Positions 44,472 to 53,198 of a DNA stretch of 64,000 nucleotides are shown in pieces. The position numbers and the translations under genes are program-made. This stretch comes from Mesorhizobium sp. B4-1-4 (GTDB lineage Bacteria > Pseudomonadota > Alphaproteobacteria > Rhizobiales > Rhizobiaceae), in assembly GCF_006439395.2 (NCBI RefSeq), contig NZ_CP083950.1, positions 1,488,001-1,552,000 of the forward strand, written 5' to 3'. Every line of letters starts with the position of its first letter. Positions within the stretch are counted from its first letter, which is position 1. Below the pieces are notes generated by a model that was not told the origin of the DNA, did not search any database, and worked only from the letters and a program-made list of their open reading frames with translations.

Positions 44472-46579
44472 GCGGCCCTCACTTCCTCATTCACCCGGAT
44501 TGGTACCTTCAGACGGAATGTCGACCCTGACCCGATCACGGACTCGACGTCTATGGTCCCACCATGCATTTCCACGATGCGCTTCGAGATCGCCAGGCCC
44601 AGCCCTGTGCCACCCTTCTGCCTGGTGCTGCTGTTGTCGACCTGCTGGAATTCTTCGAAGATGAGAGCCTGGTCCTTGGACGCGATGCCGGGACCGGTGT
44701 CTCGGACGGTGATCTCGAAGTGCCCGTCGACCGCATCGGCAAGAATGTCGACCGCACCCGTTTCGGTGAACTTGACGGCATTGCCTGCAAGATTGAGCAG
44801 GACCTGTGTCAAACGGCGTTCGTCCCCGCGGCCGAATGGAAGGTTCTCGGCAACAGTCGTTGAAAGCTCAAGACCCTTCGTTCGTGCCAGCGGCTCGACA
44901 GCCGTAATGGTCGATCGAACAATCTGCGCGACGGAGTAGTCCTCGATCGCCAGCGTGAGCTGGCCGGCTTCGATCTTGGAAAGGTCGAGTACGTCGTTGA
45001 TGAGCCCGAGGAGATGACGGCCGTTTGCCTGCACGCGCGCGACGGTGGTCTTTGCCCTGTCCGGGAGTTCGCCGTAGATGCCGTCGACCAGCAGTTCTGT
45101 GAAGCCCAAGACCGAATTGAGCGGTGTCCTGAGCTCGTGGCTCATATTCGCCAGGAACTGGGACTTGTGGCGGCTGGCTGCCTCCAGCTCCCGGCCTTTC
45201 TCCTCGATCTCGCGGAACAGCTTGGCATTCTGGATCGCGAGCACCGATTGGGCTGCGAAGGTCTCCAGCAGGTGCACGACCTGCTCATCGAAGGCACCTG
45301 GCTTGTGGCGCCTGACGACCAGTGCACCGACGATTTTGTTGGGCCTCAGCAGCGGAACGATCAGGATACCGCGATATCCGGCGTCGACGATCGTCTTTCT
45401 CACAAGGAAGGATGAGGTCTCCTCGCTGAGGTCGGGAAACTGCACCGGCATGCAGCGCCCGGGCGCGTCGCCGATCCCCATGTCGGCCAGCCCGATCGTC
45501 TGGTGCGAGACTGCGGCGATAAGCTCATCGCTCATACCGAAGTTTGCGCGCGGACGGAATTGCTGCCGCGTGCTGCTGAACACGTAGATGGTGCCAGCAT
45601 CCGTCTCCGACAACTGGACCGCTTTGGCGACGATCGTCTTCAGCACCGTGTCGAGATCCAGCGTCGAATTGACCGCCTTGCTGACGTCCCCAAGCGCCTC
45701 CAGTTCGCCGACTGAGCGTGCAAGCTCGGCCGTGCGCGCCTGCACCTCTTGATACAGTCGCCCCAGCCGCTCGGATGTCTGGTTGACGTTGTCCGCAAGT
45801 GCTCCCAGTTCGTCGCGGTTGGGGACGACAACCCGTTGGGCGAAGTCGCCGGCCGCAATTTGGCTGAGACGCGTCTCGATCTTCTTCACCGGTTCGATCA
45901 ACGACCAGGAGATGATGTAGCCAAGCCCTAGCGCCAGCAGGATGCTGCCCACTGCAAAGGAGACCACAATCAGTCGAGAAGTGCCGTACGCTCCCTCGGT
46001 CGTTTCGATCGCCGCCACCATGTCGGCTTCGGCCATGTTGACCAACTGGTTCGTCAGCCGCTCGAGGCGATCCGCCGACGGCATGATCTCATCCAGCTGA
46101 ACCTTGCGCGCCTCTTCCATGCGACCGGCGCGAAAAAGTTGCACAACGTGCGTCACGCCGGCCGCGAGTCGTTCGTACTCTTGCCTGACCTGGCCAAGCA
46201 CTTCCACCTCGGCTTTGGCGACGAATTCCATGCGATCGAGGTCGTAGCCGAACTGATTGAGCTGGCGCAACGCCGCATCCAGCATCCGCTCGTCCTGAAG
46301 CAGAAGTGCGGTCGAGATGCCGTAGAGCTGGTTCGTGGTGTCGTGCTGGACCTGGCGATAGGCCGCGATCCGGCGCTGCAGCTTGATCAGCTCGTTTGTT
46401 TGATCATTGACCCCACTCAGCACCTGCAACCCGACGGCCCCGAGCACGATCAACAGGCCGACAATCGACAGGAACGCGATCAAGAGCTTGGTCTGGACGC
46501 GCGCCGGCAGCCGGGCAACCCAGCCAACGAGCCGGTTCGTTATGCTATTTGGATTCGTCCAAGAGGCTGAGAAGATCAC
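44468..46579 (-). CDS. membrane sensor histidine kinase (HAMP-GAF-HisKA-HATPase)
   Basis: 703 residues from the GTG at 46579, chosen because GGAGGAG lies seven bases upstream; an ATG at 46636 is also in frame. The gene starts inside the 3' end of the SCO gene. Order: transmembrane helix, periplasmic helical domain of about 150 residues, second helix (IVVSFAVGSILLALGLGYII), HAMP, coiled coil, GAF domain (DTVLKTIVAKAVQLSETDAG), HisKA with SHELRTPLNSVLGF, and HATPase with NAVKFTETG, DTGPGI and GGTGLGLAISKR. It should phosphorylate the receiver and receiver-cyclase encoded directly downstream. Confidence 0.92.
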   Translation of the reverse strand: MIFSASWTNPNSITNRLVGWVARLPARVQTKLLIAFLSIVGLLIVLGAVGLQVLSGVNDQTNELIKLQRRIAAYRQVQHDTTNQLYGISTALLLQDERMLDAALRQLNQFGYDLDRMEFVAKAEVEVLGQVRQEYERLAAGVTHVVQLFRAGRMEEARKVQLDEIMPSADRLERLTNQLVNMAEADMVAAIETTEGAYGTSRLIVVSFAVGSILLALGLGYIISWSLIEPVKKIETRLSQIAAGDFAQRVVVPNRDELGALADNVNQTSERLGRLYQEVQARTAELARSVGELEALGDVSKAVNSTLDLDTVLKTIVAKAVQLSETDAGTIYVFSSTRQQFRPRANFGMSDELIAAVSHQTIGLADMGIGDAPGRCMPVQFPDLSEETSSFLVRKTIVDAGYRGILIVPLLRPNKIVGALVVRRHKPGAFDEQVVHLLETFAAQSVLAIQNAKLFREIEEKGRELEAASRHKSQFLANMSHELRTPLNSVLGFTELLVDGIYGELPDRAKTTVARVQANGRHLLGLINDVLDLSKIEAGQLTLAIEDYSVAQIVRSTITAVEPLARTKGLELSTTVAENLPFGRGDERRLTQVLLNLAGNAVKFTETGAVDILADAVDGHFEITVRDTGPGIASKDQALIFEEFQQVDNSSTRQKGGTGLGLAISKRIVEMHGGTIDVESVIGSGSTFRLKVPIRVNEEVRAA

Positions 46580-47150
46580 CCCGGAACTCCTCCAAGTCGA
46601 ACCGGACGCCAAGATATTGTACTCGCAACATGCCATCGGGGTCTACGAGCGACGTCAATAAGGTATGGTCGACATCTCCGTTCGCCGCCTTCTTCGCGAT
46701 CACCCCATATTGCCGTCCAACCTCATGGACAGTCGCAGGGTCGCCGGTAAGAAACGACCAGCCCTTCAGATCGGCGCCGAAATTCTGCGCATATTCCTTC
46801 AACACGTCGGGTGTATCGCGCTCCGGGTCGACGGTGATCGAAACGAAGGCGATTTTGGGTCCGAATGTCGAGCCCAGCTTCTCCTGCACGCTGGCCATAT
46901 AGGCGGTCAGCATCGGGCACACGTCGGTACAGTACGTGTAGATGAATGCAATGGCGACCACCTTGCCGCGGAAGTCCTGCAGCGACACCGGCTTGCGGTC
47001 CTGTGATATCAGCGTGAAATCCGGTGCAGCGCCCATCATCGGCAGGCGCTCGCTGTCCTTGGCGTGCTTTGACGCTTCGTGCGCAGAGGTGTGCACGGGC
47101 GCTGCGACGAGGGCGAGGAGCAGCAACGCGCGCGTCGGCCAGCGGCTCAC
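46545..47150 (-). CDS. SCO1/SenC-family thioredoxin-fold protein
   Basis: 201 residues with a signal peptide (MSRWPTRALLLLALVAAPVH) and an SCO domain. The copper/thiol motif is IYTYCTDVCPM (Cys74, Cys78) and the distant His is in VDHTLLTSL. SCO proteins deliver copper to cytochrome oxidase or act as thiol oxidoreductases in the periplasm. No oxidase genes are near. It overlaps the adjacent substrate-binding protein gene by four bases and the kinase gene follows with overlap, so here it belongs to a signalling operon, where a redox or copper-sensing role is plausible (inference). Confidence 0.9.
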   Translation of the reverse strand: MSRWPTRALLLLALVAAPVHTSAHEASKHAKDSERLPMMGAAPDFTLISQDRKPVSLQDFRGKVVAIAFIYTYCTDVCPMLTAYMASVQEKLGSTFGPKIAFVSITVDPERDTPDVLKEYAQNFGADLKGWSFLTGDPATVHEVGRQYGVIAKKAANGDVDHTLLTSLVDPDGMLRVQYLGVRFDLEEFRGDLLSLLDESK

Positions 47151-48148
47151 GTCTTCATCTCGCGCTTGAGCTCCTTAAGGAAACGCCAGTCGGTGCCGCG
47201 GTCCAGGACCTCCTGTGGCCTCATCGTGACCGCATTTGTCTCCTGCATACGCAGCGCATAGAAACGCAGGGAGTCCTCGGGGTCATATTCGCGCCATTTG
47301 TCATAGCGTATGTCGGAACGGATAGCCTGAAGCGTGTAGTCGCTGGCGTAGCCTGTATCGACCGCACTTTTCGCAACCACTTCCGGATTGGTTATGCAGA
47401 GGTCCACGGCCTTGAGTAGGGCGCGCATGACTCGTTTAGTCGCCAGCGGGTAACGTCCTAAGTAATCTGTGGTGCTCGCGAGCATGCAACAAAAATACTG
47501 CGACCATGGTTTGTCGATCGCCGTGCTGACAAGTACATGGCCCAGCTTTCGCTCGCGCGCCTGCTGGGGCGTGGGCGGTCCGCCGATGAACGCATCGATC
47601 TTACCCTCCGCGAGGCTTTGAACCGCATCGGGGGTTACGAGAGTTTCAAAATCCTTTGCCGGATCAAGGCCGACGTAGGAAGACATCACATTAAGCAACA
47701 GATACTGGATGGTGGTGCCATCCACTCCTACTGTCTTACCCTTCAGATCAGGGATGCCAACGACCCGATCGTTTGCGATCAGCTCAAGACAGCCTACATG
47801 CAAGCCGGTCAAGACTTTTATCGGCGCGCCTTTTGCGATGTTAAGCACATGCGCGAGCGGGTAGTTCCAGTCGAAGTCGATCTCGCCGTGGCCGATCCAG
47901 TCCGACGAATCCGGGCCGGTGCCCGAAGACACGAACTCAACGTCGGTCAAGCCTTCGGCATGCAGAAGCTCGGTGGCCGCATACATCGGCGATTGGCAGT
48001 CCGAGACCTTGGCGAACACCGGGAGGCGCACGGTGGTCGTCTCGAGTCGGATCTTATCGGCGGACGAATTCTGGCCGCTTGCAAATGCCGCTGTGCCGAG
48101 CGCGGTCAAGCCAGCAAGGAAATTGCGACGGGTCTGGATTATCGGCAT
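47147..48148 (-). CDS. Tat-exported NMT1/SsuA-like substrate-binding protein, paralogue 1
   Basis: 333 residues. Twin-arginine signal QTRRNFLAGLTALGTAA, then a periplasmic binding protein fold of the NMT1/THI5/SsuA type (LLHAEGLTDVEFV, GEIDFDWNYPLA, VLTGLHVGCLELIAND, DLKGKTVGVDG). Family-specific elements shared with its three neighbours are PWSQYFCCML and the C-terminal GTDWRFLKELKREMKT. No permease or ATPase gene is nearby. It is the most diverged of the four with paralogue 3 and overlaps the SCO gene by four bases. Confidence 0.87.
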   Translation of the reverse strand: MPIIQTRRNFLAGLTALGTAAFASGQNSSADKIRLETTTVRLPVFAKVSDCQSPMYAATELLHAEGLTDVEFVSSGTGPDSSDWIGHGEIDFDWNYPLAHVLNIAKGAPIKVLTGLHVGCLELIANDRVVGIPDLKGKTVGVDGTTIQYLLLNVMSSYVGLDPAKDFETLVTPDAVQSLAEGKIDAFIGGPPTPQQARERKLGHVLVSTAIDKPWSQYFCCMLASTTDYLGRYPLATKRVMRALLKAVDLCITNPEVVAKSAVDTGYASDYTLQAIRSDIRYDKWREYDPEDSLRFYALRMQETNAVTMRPQEVLDRGTDWRFLKELKREMKT

Positions 48149-48178
48149 GTCACGTCTCCTTCGCTTGGAGGAACAGGC

Positions 48179-49192
48179 TCACGTTTTCAACTCGCGCTTC
48201 AACTCGTTGAGGAAGCGCCAATCCGTTCCGTCTGCGATGATCTGTTGCGGGCTCGATTTGATCATGCCCGTCTCCTGCATGCGCAGCGTGTAGAACCGCA
48301 GCGAGTCTTCAGGATCGAATTCGCGCCAGCGGTCGTACCGGATATCCTTCAGCGTTTGGAGCGCGTAGTCATACGATGGGACGAAATCGCGATCGACCAT
48401 CTGCCGGGCTACCAGTTGCGGATTCGACACGCAGACGTCGGCGGCCTTGAGGATGGATCGCAAGACCCGCTTGGTCGCCACCGGATACCTGTTCACGTAG
48501 TCCGTCGTCGCGGAGATCATGCAGCAGAAATACTGTGACCAGGGCCGGTCGACGGCATTGTTAAGGATCGTGTGACCGATCTTCTTGGCGCGCAGCTCCT
48601 GCGGCTGGGGCGGTGTCCCGAGGAAGGCATCGATCTTCCCTTGGACGAAGAGGTCTGTCGGTTTGACGCCCTCAGTCAAAACCCACTGGATATCGTTGAC
48701 GGGATCGAGCCCGACATAGGCGGACATGAGGGTCAGCCACACGTGTCGCGAGTTGTTGAAACCGTCCACGCCCACCCTCATGCCCCGCAGATCCGTGACA
48801 CTGCGGATGCTCTCCTTGGCGATCAGTTCGAGGCATCCCGAGTGCAACCCGGTCAGCACCTTGATCGGCACGCCGGCATCGATCGACGCGATTTGGTTCG
48901 GCGGAAAGTTGATCGAGAAATCCGTCTCACCGCGTGCGATCCACTCCGATTGGTCGACGCTCCTATCGCCTTCCACGTAGCGAACGTCTGTGAAGCCATC
49001 TGCGCGCATCAGTTCCCCGGCGAGGTACGCGCCGGCCCAGCAGTAGGAACCACCGACCCATCGCGGCAACCGAACCGTGGTCGTTTCCAGCGGCGGCTCC
49101 GCGTGGAGTGACTTCGGAAGACCGACGACACCGACTGCACCTGCCATTGCAGCGCCGGCCAGGAATCGGCGGCGGTTCTGGGTGATCTGCAT
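48179..49192 (-). CDS. Tat-exported NMT1/SsuA-like substrate-binding protein, paralogue 2
   Basis: 337 residues with a Tat signal (QNRRRFLAGAAMAGAVG). Binding-protein segments: GSYCWAGAYLAGELMRADGF, IARGETDFSINFPPNQ, GLHSGCLELIAKE, PWSQYFCCMISA and GTDWRFLNELKRELKT. It is very close to paralogue 4 (50275-51288) and much further from 1 and 3, so it arose by a recent duplication within the array. It lies 30 bases upstream of paralogue 1. Confidence 0.87.
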   Translation of the reverse strand: MQITQNRRRFLAGAAMAGAVGVVGLPKSLHAEPPLETTTVRLPRWVGGSYCWAGAYLAGELMRADGFTDVRYVEGDRSVDQSEWIARGETDFSINFPPNQIASIDAGVPIKVLTGLHSGCLELIAKESIRSVTDLRGMRVGVDGFNNSRHVWLTLMSAYVGLDPVNDIQWVLTEGVKPTDLFVQGKIDAFLGTPPQPQELRAKKIGHTILNNAVDRPWSQYFCCMISATTDYVNRYPVATKRVLRSILKAADVCVSNPQLVARQMVDRDFVPSYDYALQTLKDIRYDRWREFDPEDSLRFYTLRMQETGMIKSSPQQIIADGTDWRFLNELKRELKT

Positions 49193-49238
49193 CGGAGTCT
49201 CCTTTCAGAAGAAACAGCACCGCTGGCCGATTGCCTGA

Positions 49239-50246
49239 TCAGGTCTTCAATTCCCGCTTGAGTTCGTTCAGGAAGCGCCAGTCCGTACCTTCCGCGATAA
49301 TCCTGTCGGGTGTAGAGCCGATCAAACCGATTTCTTTCAGCCGAAGTGCATAGAAGCGGACGGTGTCAGTTGAATCGTAGTCCCGCCATTTCCGGTAGGG
49401 CAACTCGCTGATCGCTGCGAACGCATCATTATAGTGGCTGGCGAATCCGCCCGCGACCAAGCGCTCGGCAACCAGGGCCGGCGCGGCGGTGCATAGATCC
49501 GCGGCCTTGAGGATGGCGCGCAGCACCCGCTTGGTAGCAACCGGATGCGCGGCCACAAAATCGCTGTTGCCGGACAGTATGCAGCAAAAATATTGCGACC
49601 AAGGTCGGTCCACTGTGCTGTTGACGATCACGTGCCCGACCTTGCTGCGCCGCAATTCCTGCGGGTCCGGCGGAAAGCCCAGGAACGCATCGATGTCGCC
49701 CCGCGCGAACAGCTCCTTGGGCTTGACCGCCGGGTCCACCACCCAGTTGATGTCGCGCGCCGGATCGAGCCCGACATAGGCCGCGATGCTGGCGAGGAAC
49801 AGATGCGGCCCCGAACCGAGCCCCTGGACGCCGACGTTCCGGCCTTTCAGATCGACGACGCTGTCAATCCCGCGCTTGGCAAACAGCTCGAAGCAACCGG
49901 GATGGACGCCGCCGAGCAGAGTGAGCCGCGCACCGGAGTCCAAGGCTACGATCGAATTTGTCACGAAGTTGAGGCTAAAGTCGATCTCGCCATTCGCCAC
50001 CGCGGAGGCCGTGGCTGCACCGGGGCCTGTGGCGACATAGGCAACCTCGGTGAAGCCCTCAGCGCGCAGCAGGTCCTCTGCAACATACTGTGGCGCCACG
50101 CAGATGCTAGGGATCTTGGCCAAGCGAATGCGTGTGGTCTCCGGCCCTGGCTCGGCAAGAACCCGAGTTGGAGCGCCGACGAGGCTTGCGGTGCCGGCAG
50201 CCGTCAGGCCGGCCAGGAAGCGCCTGCGGCTCTGGATGATTTGCAT
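49239..50246 (-). CDS. Tat-exported NMT1/SsuA-like substrate-binding protein, paralogue 3
   Basis: 335 residues with a Tat signal (QSRRRFLAGLTAAGTAS). Matching elements are SICVAPQYVAEDLLRAEGF, GEIDFSLNFVTNSIVALDSG, GVHPGCFELFAKRG, PWSQYFCCILSGN and GTDWRFLNELKRELKT. Its ligand-facing segments differ from those of the neighbours, so a different ligand is likely. Forty-six bases separate it from paralogue 2. Confidence 0.87.
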   Translation of the reverse strand: MQIIQSRRRFLAGLTAAGTASLVGAPTRVLAEPGPETTRIRLAKIPSICVAPQYVAEDLLRAEGFTEVAYVATGPGAATASAVANGEIDFSLNFVTNSIVALDSGARLTLLGGVHPGCFELFAKRGIDSVVDLKGRNVGVQGLGSGPHLFLASIAAYVGLDPARDINWVVDPAVKPKELFARGDIDAFLGFPPDPQELRRSKVGHVIVNSTVDRPWSQYFCCILSGNSDFVAAHPVATKRVLRAILKAADLCTAAPALVAERLVAGGFASHYNDAFAAISELPYRKWRDYDSTDTVRFYALRLKEIGLIGSTPDRIIAEGTDWRFLNELKRELKT

Positions 50247-50274
50247 GTCTACGTCTTCCTCGAGACAGATGGGA

Positions 50275-51288
50275 TCAGGTTTTCAGCTCACGCTTCAACT
50301 CGTCGAGGAAGCGCCAATCGGTGCCGTCGGCGATAATCTGCTGCGGACCCGCCTTGATCAGGCCCGTCTCCTGCATGCGCAGGGCATAGAACCGCATCGA
50401 GTCTTCAGGATCGAAATCCCGCCACCGGTCGTAGCGGATATCCTTCAGGGTTTGCAGCGCGTTGTCATACGACGGCATGAATTCGCGATCGACCATCAGC
50501 TGCGCCACCATCTGCGGATCCGACGCGCAGAGGTCGGCGGCCTTGAGGATCGATCGCAAGACCCGCTTGGTCGCCACCGGGTATCTTGTCACGTAGTCCG
50601 TCGTGGCGGAGATCATGCAGCAGAAATACTGTGACCATGGGCGGTCGACGGCATTGTTGAGGATCGTATGGCCGATCTTTTTGGCGCGCAGCTCCTGCGG
50701 CTGGGGCGGCGTGCCGAGGAATGCGTCGATCTTCCCTTGAACGAAGAGTTCCGTCGGCTTGACACCCTCGGTCAAGACCCACTGGATATCGTTGACGGGA
50801 TCGAGCCCCACATAAGCGGCCATGAGGGTCAGCCACACGTGTCGCGAGCTATTGAAACCATCCACTCCCACTCTCTTGCCCCGCAGATCCGTGACGCTGC
50901 GGATGTTCTCCGTTGCGATCAGTTCGAGGCATCCCGAGTGTAACCCGGTCAGCACCTTGATCGGCACGCCGGCGTCGATCGACGTGATCTGATTCGGCGG
51001 AAAGTTCACCGAGAAGTCCGTCTCGCCGCGCGCGATCCATTCCGATTGGTCGATGCTTTTGTCGCCTTTCACGTAGCGAACGTCGGTGAAGCCCTCGGCG
51101 CGCATCAATTCTCCGGCGATGTACGCGCCTGCCCAGCAGTAGGAAGTATCAACCCACCACGGCAGACGAACCGTGGTCGTTTCCAGTGGAGGTTCCGCGT
51201 GTAGTGACTCTGGAAGTCCGACGATACCTGCAGCGCCTGCCATTGCAGCGCCGGCCAGGAATCGGCGGCGGGTTTGGATGGTCTGCAT
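50275..51288 (-). CDS. Tat-exported NMT1/SsuA-like substrate-binding protein, paralogue 4 (first gene of operon)
   Basis: 337 residues with a Tat signal (QTRRRFLAGAAMAGAAG), very similar to paralogue 2 (TSYCWAGAYIAGELMRAEGF, IARGETDFSVNFPPNQ, GLHSGCLELIATE, PWSQYFCCMISA). It is the promoter-proximal gene: all following genes to 42943 are within 46 bases or overlap. A GGAGCGTTCTG precedes the ATG. The high similarity to paralogue 2, with 3 between them, shows that the duplicated unit was larger than one gene or that gene conversion occurred. Confidence 0.87.
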   Translation of the reverse strand: MQTIQTRRRFLAGAAMAGAAGIVGLPESLHAEPPLETTTVRLPWWVDTSYCWAGAYIAGELMRAEGFTDVRYVKGDKSIDQSEWIARGETDFSVNFPPNQITSIDAGVPIKVLTGLHSGCLELIATENIRSVTDLRGKRVGVDGFNSSRHVWLTLMAAYVGLDPVNDIQWVLTEGVKPTELFVQGKIDAFLGTPPQPQELRAKKIGHTILNNAVDRPWSQYFCCMISATTDYVTRYPVATKRVLRSILKAADLCASDPQMVAQLMVDREFMPSYDNALQTLKDIRYDRWRDFDPEDSMRFYALRMQETGLIKAGPQQIIADGTDWRFLDELKRELKT

Positions 51289-51660
51289 CAGAACGCTCCT
51301 CTTCCGATTGGCAAAAGGCGATACTGGCCGGGACCGAGCAAAAGAGGTTTCGGCAGAGGCAGGTGGTCCGGTGAGCGCGACGAGTAGTTGTGGAACCTAG
51401 CGCGCCTAGTCCGATGTGGGAGTCTTGCGCTCTCAGTCGCCGGGTCATGCATTAGCAGCCGACGATATGCCAACGGTACGCCCAATTTGCGTAGGTTGCG
51501 AGCGCAAAACTTACTACGCCAAACGTCCCGCCAGGACCTCGCTGTCGGGGAGACTGTTTGCGCGGTCATGAATAGCCACTCCGAGTTTAATTGCGGCCGT
51601 TCCGAATGATCGACGCAAAGGTCTGCATCGGGTCAGCTTCAGTGCTTGGTCCCTCCGGCT

Positions 51661-51716
51661 GAACGTCCGCTATCGTTCTTCGGACGCCAAAAGCCGCCAT
51701 TCCGCTGACGGCCCCT
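51661..51716. repeat. left half of the MITE-like repeat
   Basis: GAACGTCCGCTATCG, TTCGGACGCCAAAAGCCGCC and ATTCCGCTGACGGCCCC; near-identical to 39361-39416. Confidence 0.65.
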
Positions 51717-51831
51717 AAGAAGTCATAGGTGTTGCGCGCCTCAATGCCGTTCCCCGGTGATCTGACGATGAATCCTGAACGGCGCCGTTCGTTGATCGGT
51801 GCAGCGGCTTGCCGCGATTGAGACTTGGCTG

Positions 51832-51919
51832 CCGTATTGGACGGCAATGCCAGGGCGTGTCCACATGGGCAGGGTCTATCGGACGTTTTGAAACGCAGCC
51901 AACGTGCCGTCCAATAAGG
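51832..51919. promoter_or_regulatory. inverted repeats upstream of the resolvase gene
   Basis: CCGTATTGGACGGCA (51832-51846) and TGCCGTCCAATAAGG (51905-51919) are inverted copies with one mismatch, 58 bases apart, and a third TATTGGAC lies at 51964. Placement just before a serine recombinase suggests recombination (res/cross-over) sites or an operator. Confidence 0.5.
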
Positions 51920-51984
51920 TTGGTATTGACTTTTGGGCATATCTGACTCAAAAGTCTAGGTGCTATTGGACACCGGAGGGTCGG

Positions 51985-52551
51985 ATGCAGGTCGGTTACG
52001 CGAGAACTTCAACGGAAGAACAGGTGGCAGGGTTGGAGGCACAGGTCCGTGATCTTAAGGCTGCCGGTTGCGAGGAAGTCTTTTCAGAGCAGGTGTCTGC
52101 TCTTGGGGATCGGAAGGAACTGGACCGTGCTCTGAAGTTCCTGCGCAAGGGCGACACGCTGGTGGTCACGAAGATTGACCGCCTGGCACGCAATACGCGC
52201 ACCTTGGGCGAACTCGTCGACGGCCTGCATGGACGAGGCGTCGGGCTGAAGGTGCTGCAATTTGGCAAGGAGACGCTGGACACAACCGGAGCCTACGGTC
52301 GGCTGATGCTAAACATGTTCGCTGCTTTCGCAGAGTTCGAGAGGGACCTCATGAAAGAGCGTCAGAAGGAAGGCATCGCGAAGGCGAAGGCAGAGAAGAA
52401 GTACAAAGGGCGGAAGCCGACGGCGCGAGCAAAGGCCAGTGAGGCGGTTGTCTTGTTCCAGCAACAGAAGTCCGTGTCAGAGATTGCCGTGTCTCTCGGC
52501 ATCGGGCGGGGGTCAGTCTACCGAGCGCTTGCGGCTGCTGGCCTCAGGTAG
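51985..52551 (+). CDS. serine recombinase/resolvase family protein
   Basis: 188 residues from the ATG at 51985 (MQVGYARTSTEEQVAGLEAQ), where the catalytic Ser9-region YARTST is canonical. Further family blocks are TLVVTKIDRLARNTRTLGEL, TTGAYGRLMLNMFAAFAEFE and RDLMKERQKEGIAKAKAEKK, then a C-terminal Hin-type HTH (SVSEIAVSLGIGRGSVYRAL). It is the compact resolvase/invertase class and probably moved or maintains the island that follows. Confidence 0.9.
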   Translation: MQVGYARTSTEEQVAGLEAQVRDLKAAGCEEVFSEQVSALGDRKELDRALKFLRKGDTLVVTKIDRLARNTRTLGELVDGLHGRGVGLKVLQFGKETLDTTGAYGRLMLNMFAAFAEFERDLMKERQKEGIAKAKAEKKYKGRKPTARAKASEAVVLFQQQKSVSEIAVSLGIGRGSVYRALAAAGLR

Positions 52552-52725
52552 GCCACGGTGCAAGTGTGGCGGCAACATGCTTCGGCTGGTTGGTTCAGGT
52601 GTGAAGCAGTCGCTGCACGGCGAAACATTAGAGCGCTGCTCCTGGCGGTGCGGCCTTGGATGCTTCTGCATTGGGTTGATGTTGGTAATCTTTCATTCTG
52701 TCCCAACAGATAGTATCAGGACGAA
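52552..52725. other. intergenic stretch
   Basis: About 170 bases between the resolvase and the next operon, likely with the promoter of that operon; no gene. Confidence 0.35.
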
Positions 52726-53198
52726 ATGAGTGGAGCTGACGACGAAGAGTTGGACGAAGCTGATCTGGAAGCGCTTGAAGCGCTGGAGGCGCTTTTGGCT
52801 CCTGTCGATTTGCCCAAATTCCCTGAAACTATGCCGGCTGATTGTCCGCTGGATAGCGCGCTGGATGCGCATGGAGAGGTTTATCGGATCGTGAAAACCG
52901 ACCCTCCAGCAGCCGAAGATTTTTTGACGTTCTTCGAATTGGGGAATGATATCCCGCCGGGACGCGAATGCGAATGCCATGGGCTTAGTTTGTTTCGGGA
53001 CAGTTCGGAGCAGAGGCCTATGCTGATAAATTCCCGCACTTAGGCGAGTTCATAGCAGCAGCTTCTCTCACGCCTGAACTCGGGAAAATAGCAGAAACGC
53101 CCAGGATGATCCGTGGCGCCGCAGTCAGCCATGCAACTTGGTGGCCATATGAGAATATCCAACGCGAAGCGCCATTTGTCGTGAAGGCAACGGAATGA
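52726..53198 (+). pseudogene. uncharacterised acidic protein gene with one-base frameshift
   Basis: From the ATG at 52726 the protein starts with a very acidic stretch (SGADDEELDEADLEALEALE), continues AEDFLTFFELGNDIPPG and CECHGLSLF, and hits a stop after a frame change. In the next frame the reading goes on as YADKFPHLGEFIAAASLTPE and WWPYENIQREAPFVVKATE, ending at 53198 in a four-base overlap with the next gene. One more G at 53015-53016 joins them into a 157-residue protein (SEQRAYADKF). Overlap with the following gene strongly supports the repaired form. No family recognised. Confidence 0.7.

Larger units (their letters stand above)
51289..51984. other. intergenic region between operon and defence island
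   Basis: About 700 bases with no supported gene. The left part should contain the promoter of the eight-gene operon. It also holds a repeat half (51661-51716) and the inverted repeat near the resolvase (51832-51919). Confidence 0.5.

Noticed and set aside
47537..48538. 333-codon plus-strand open frame across two binding-protein genes
   Set aside because: Antisense to two genes with Tat signals and conserved motifs; composition typical of shadow frames.
42943..51288. Reading the binding-protein array as an ordinary ABC uptake operon
   Set aside because: No permease or ATPase gene within the operon or its flanks; instead the operon continues into SCO and two-component genes.
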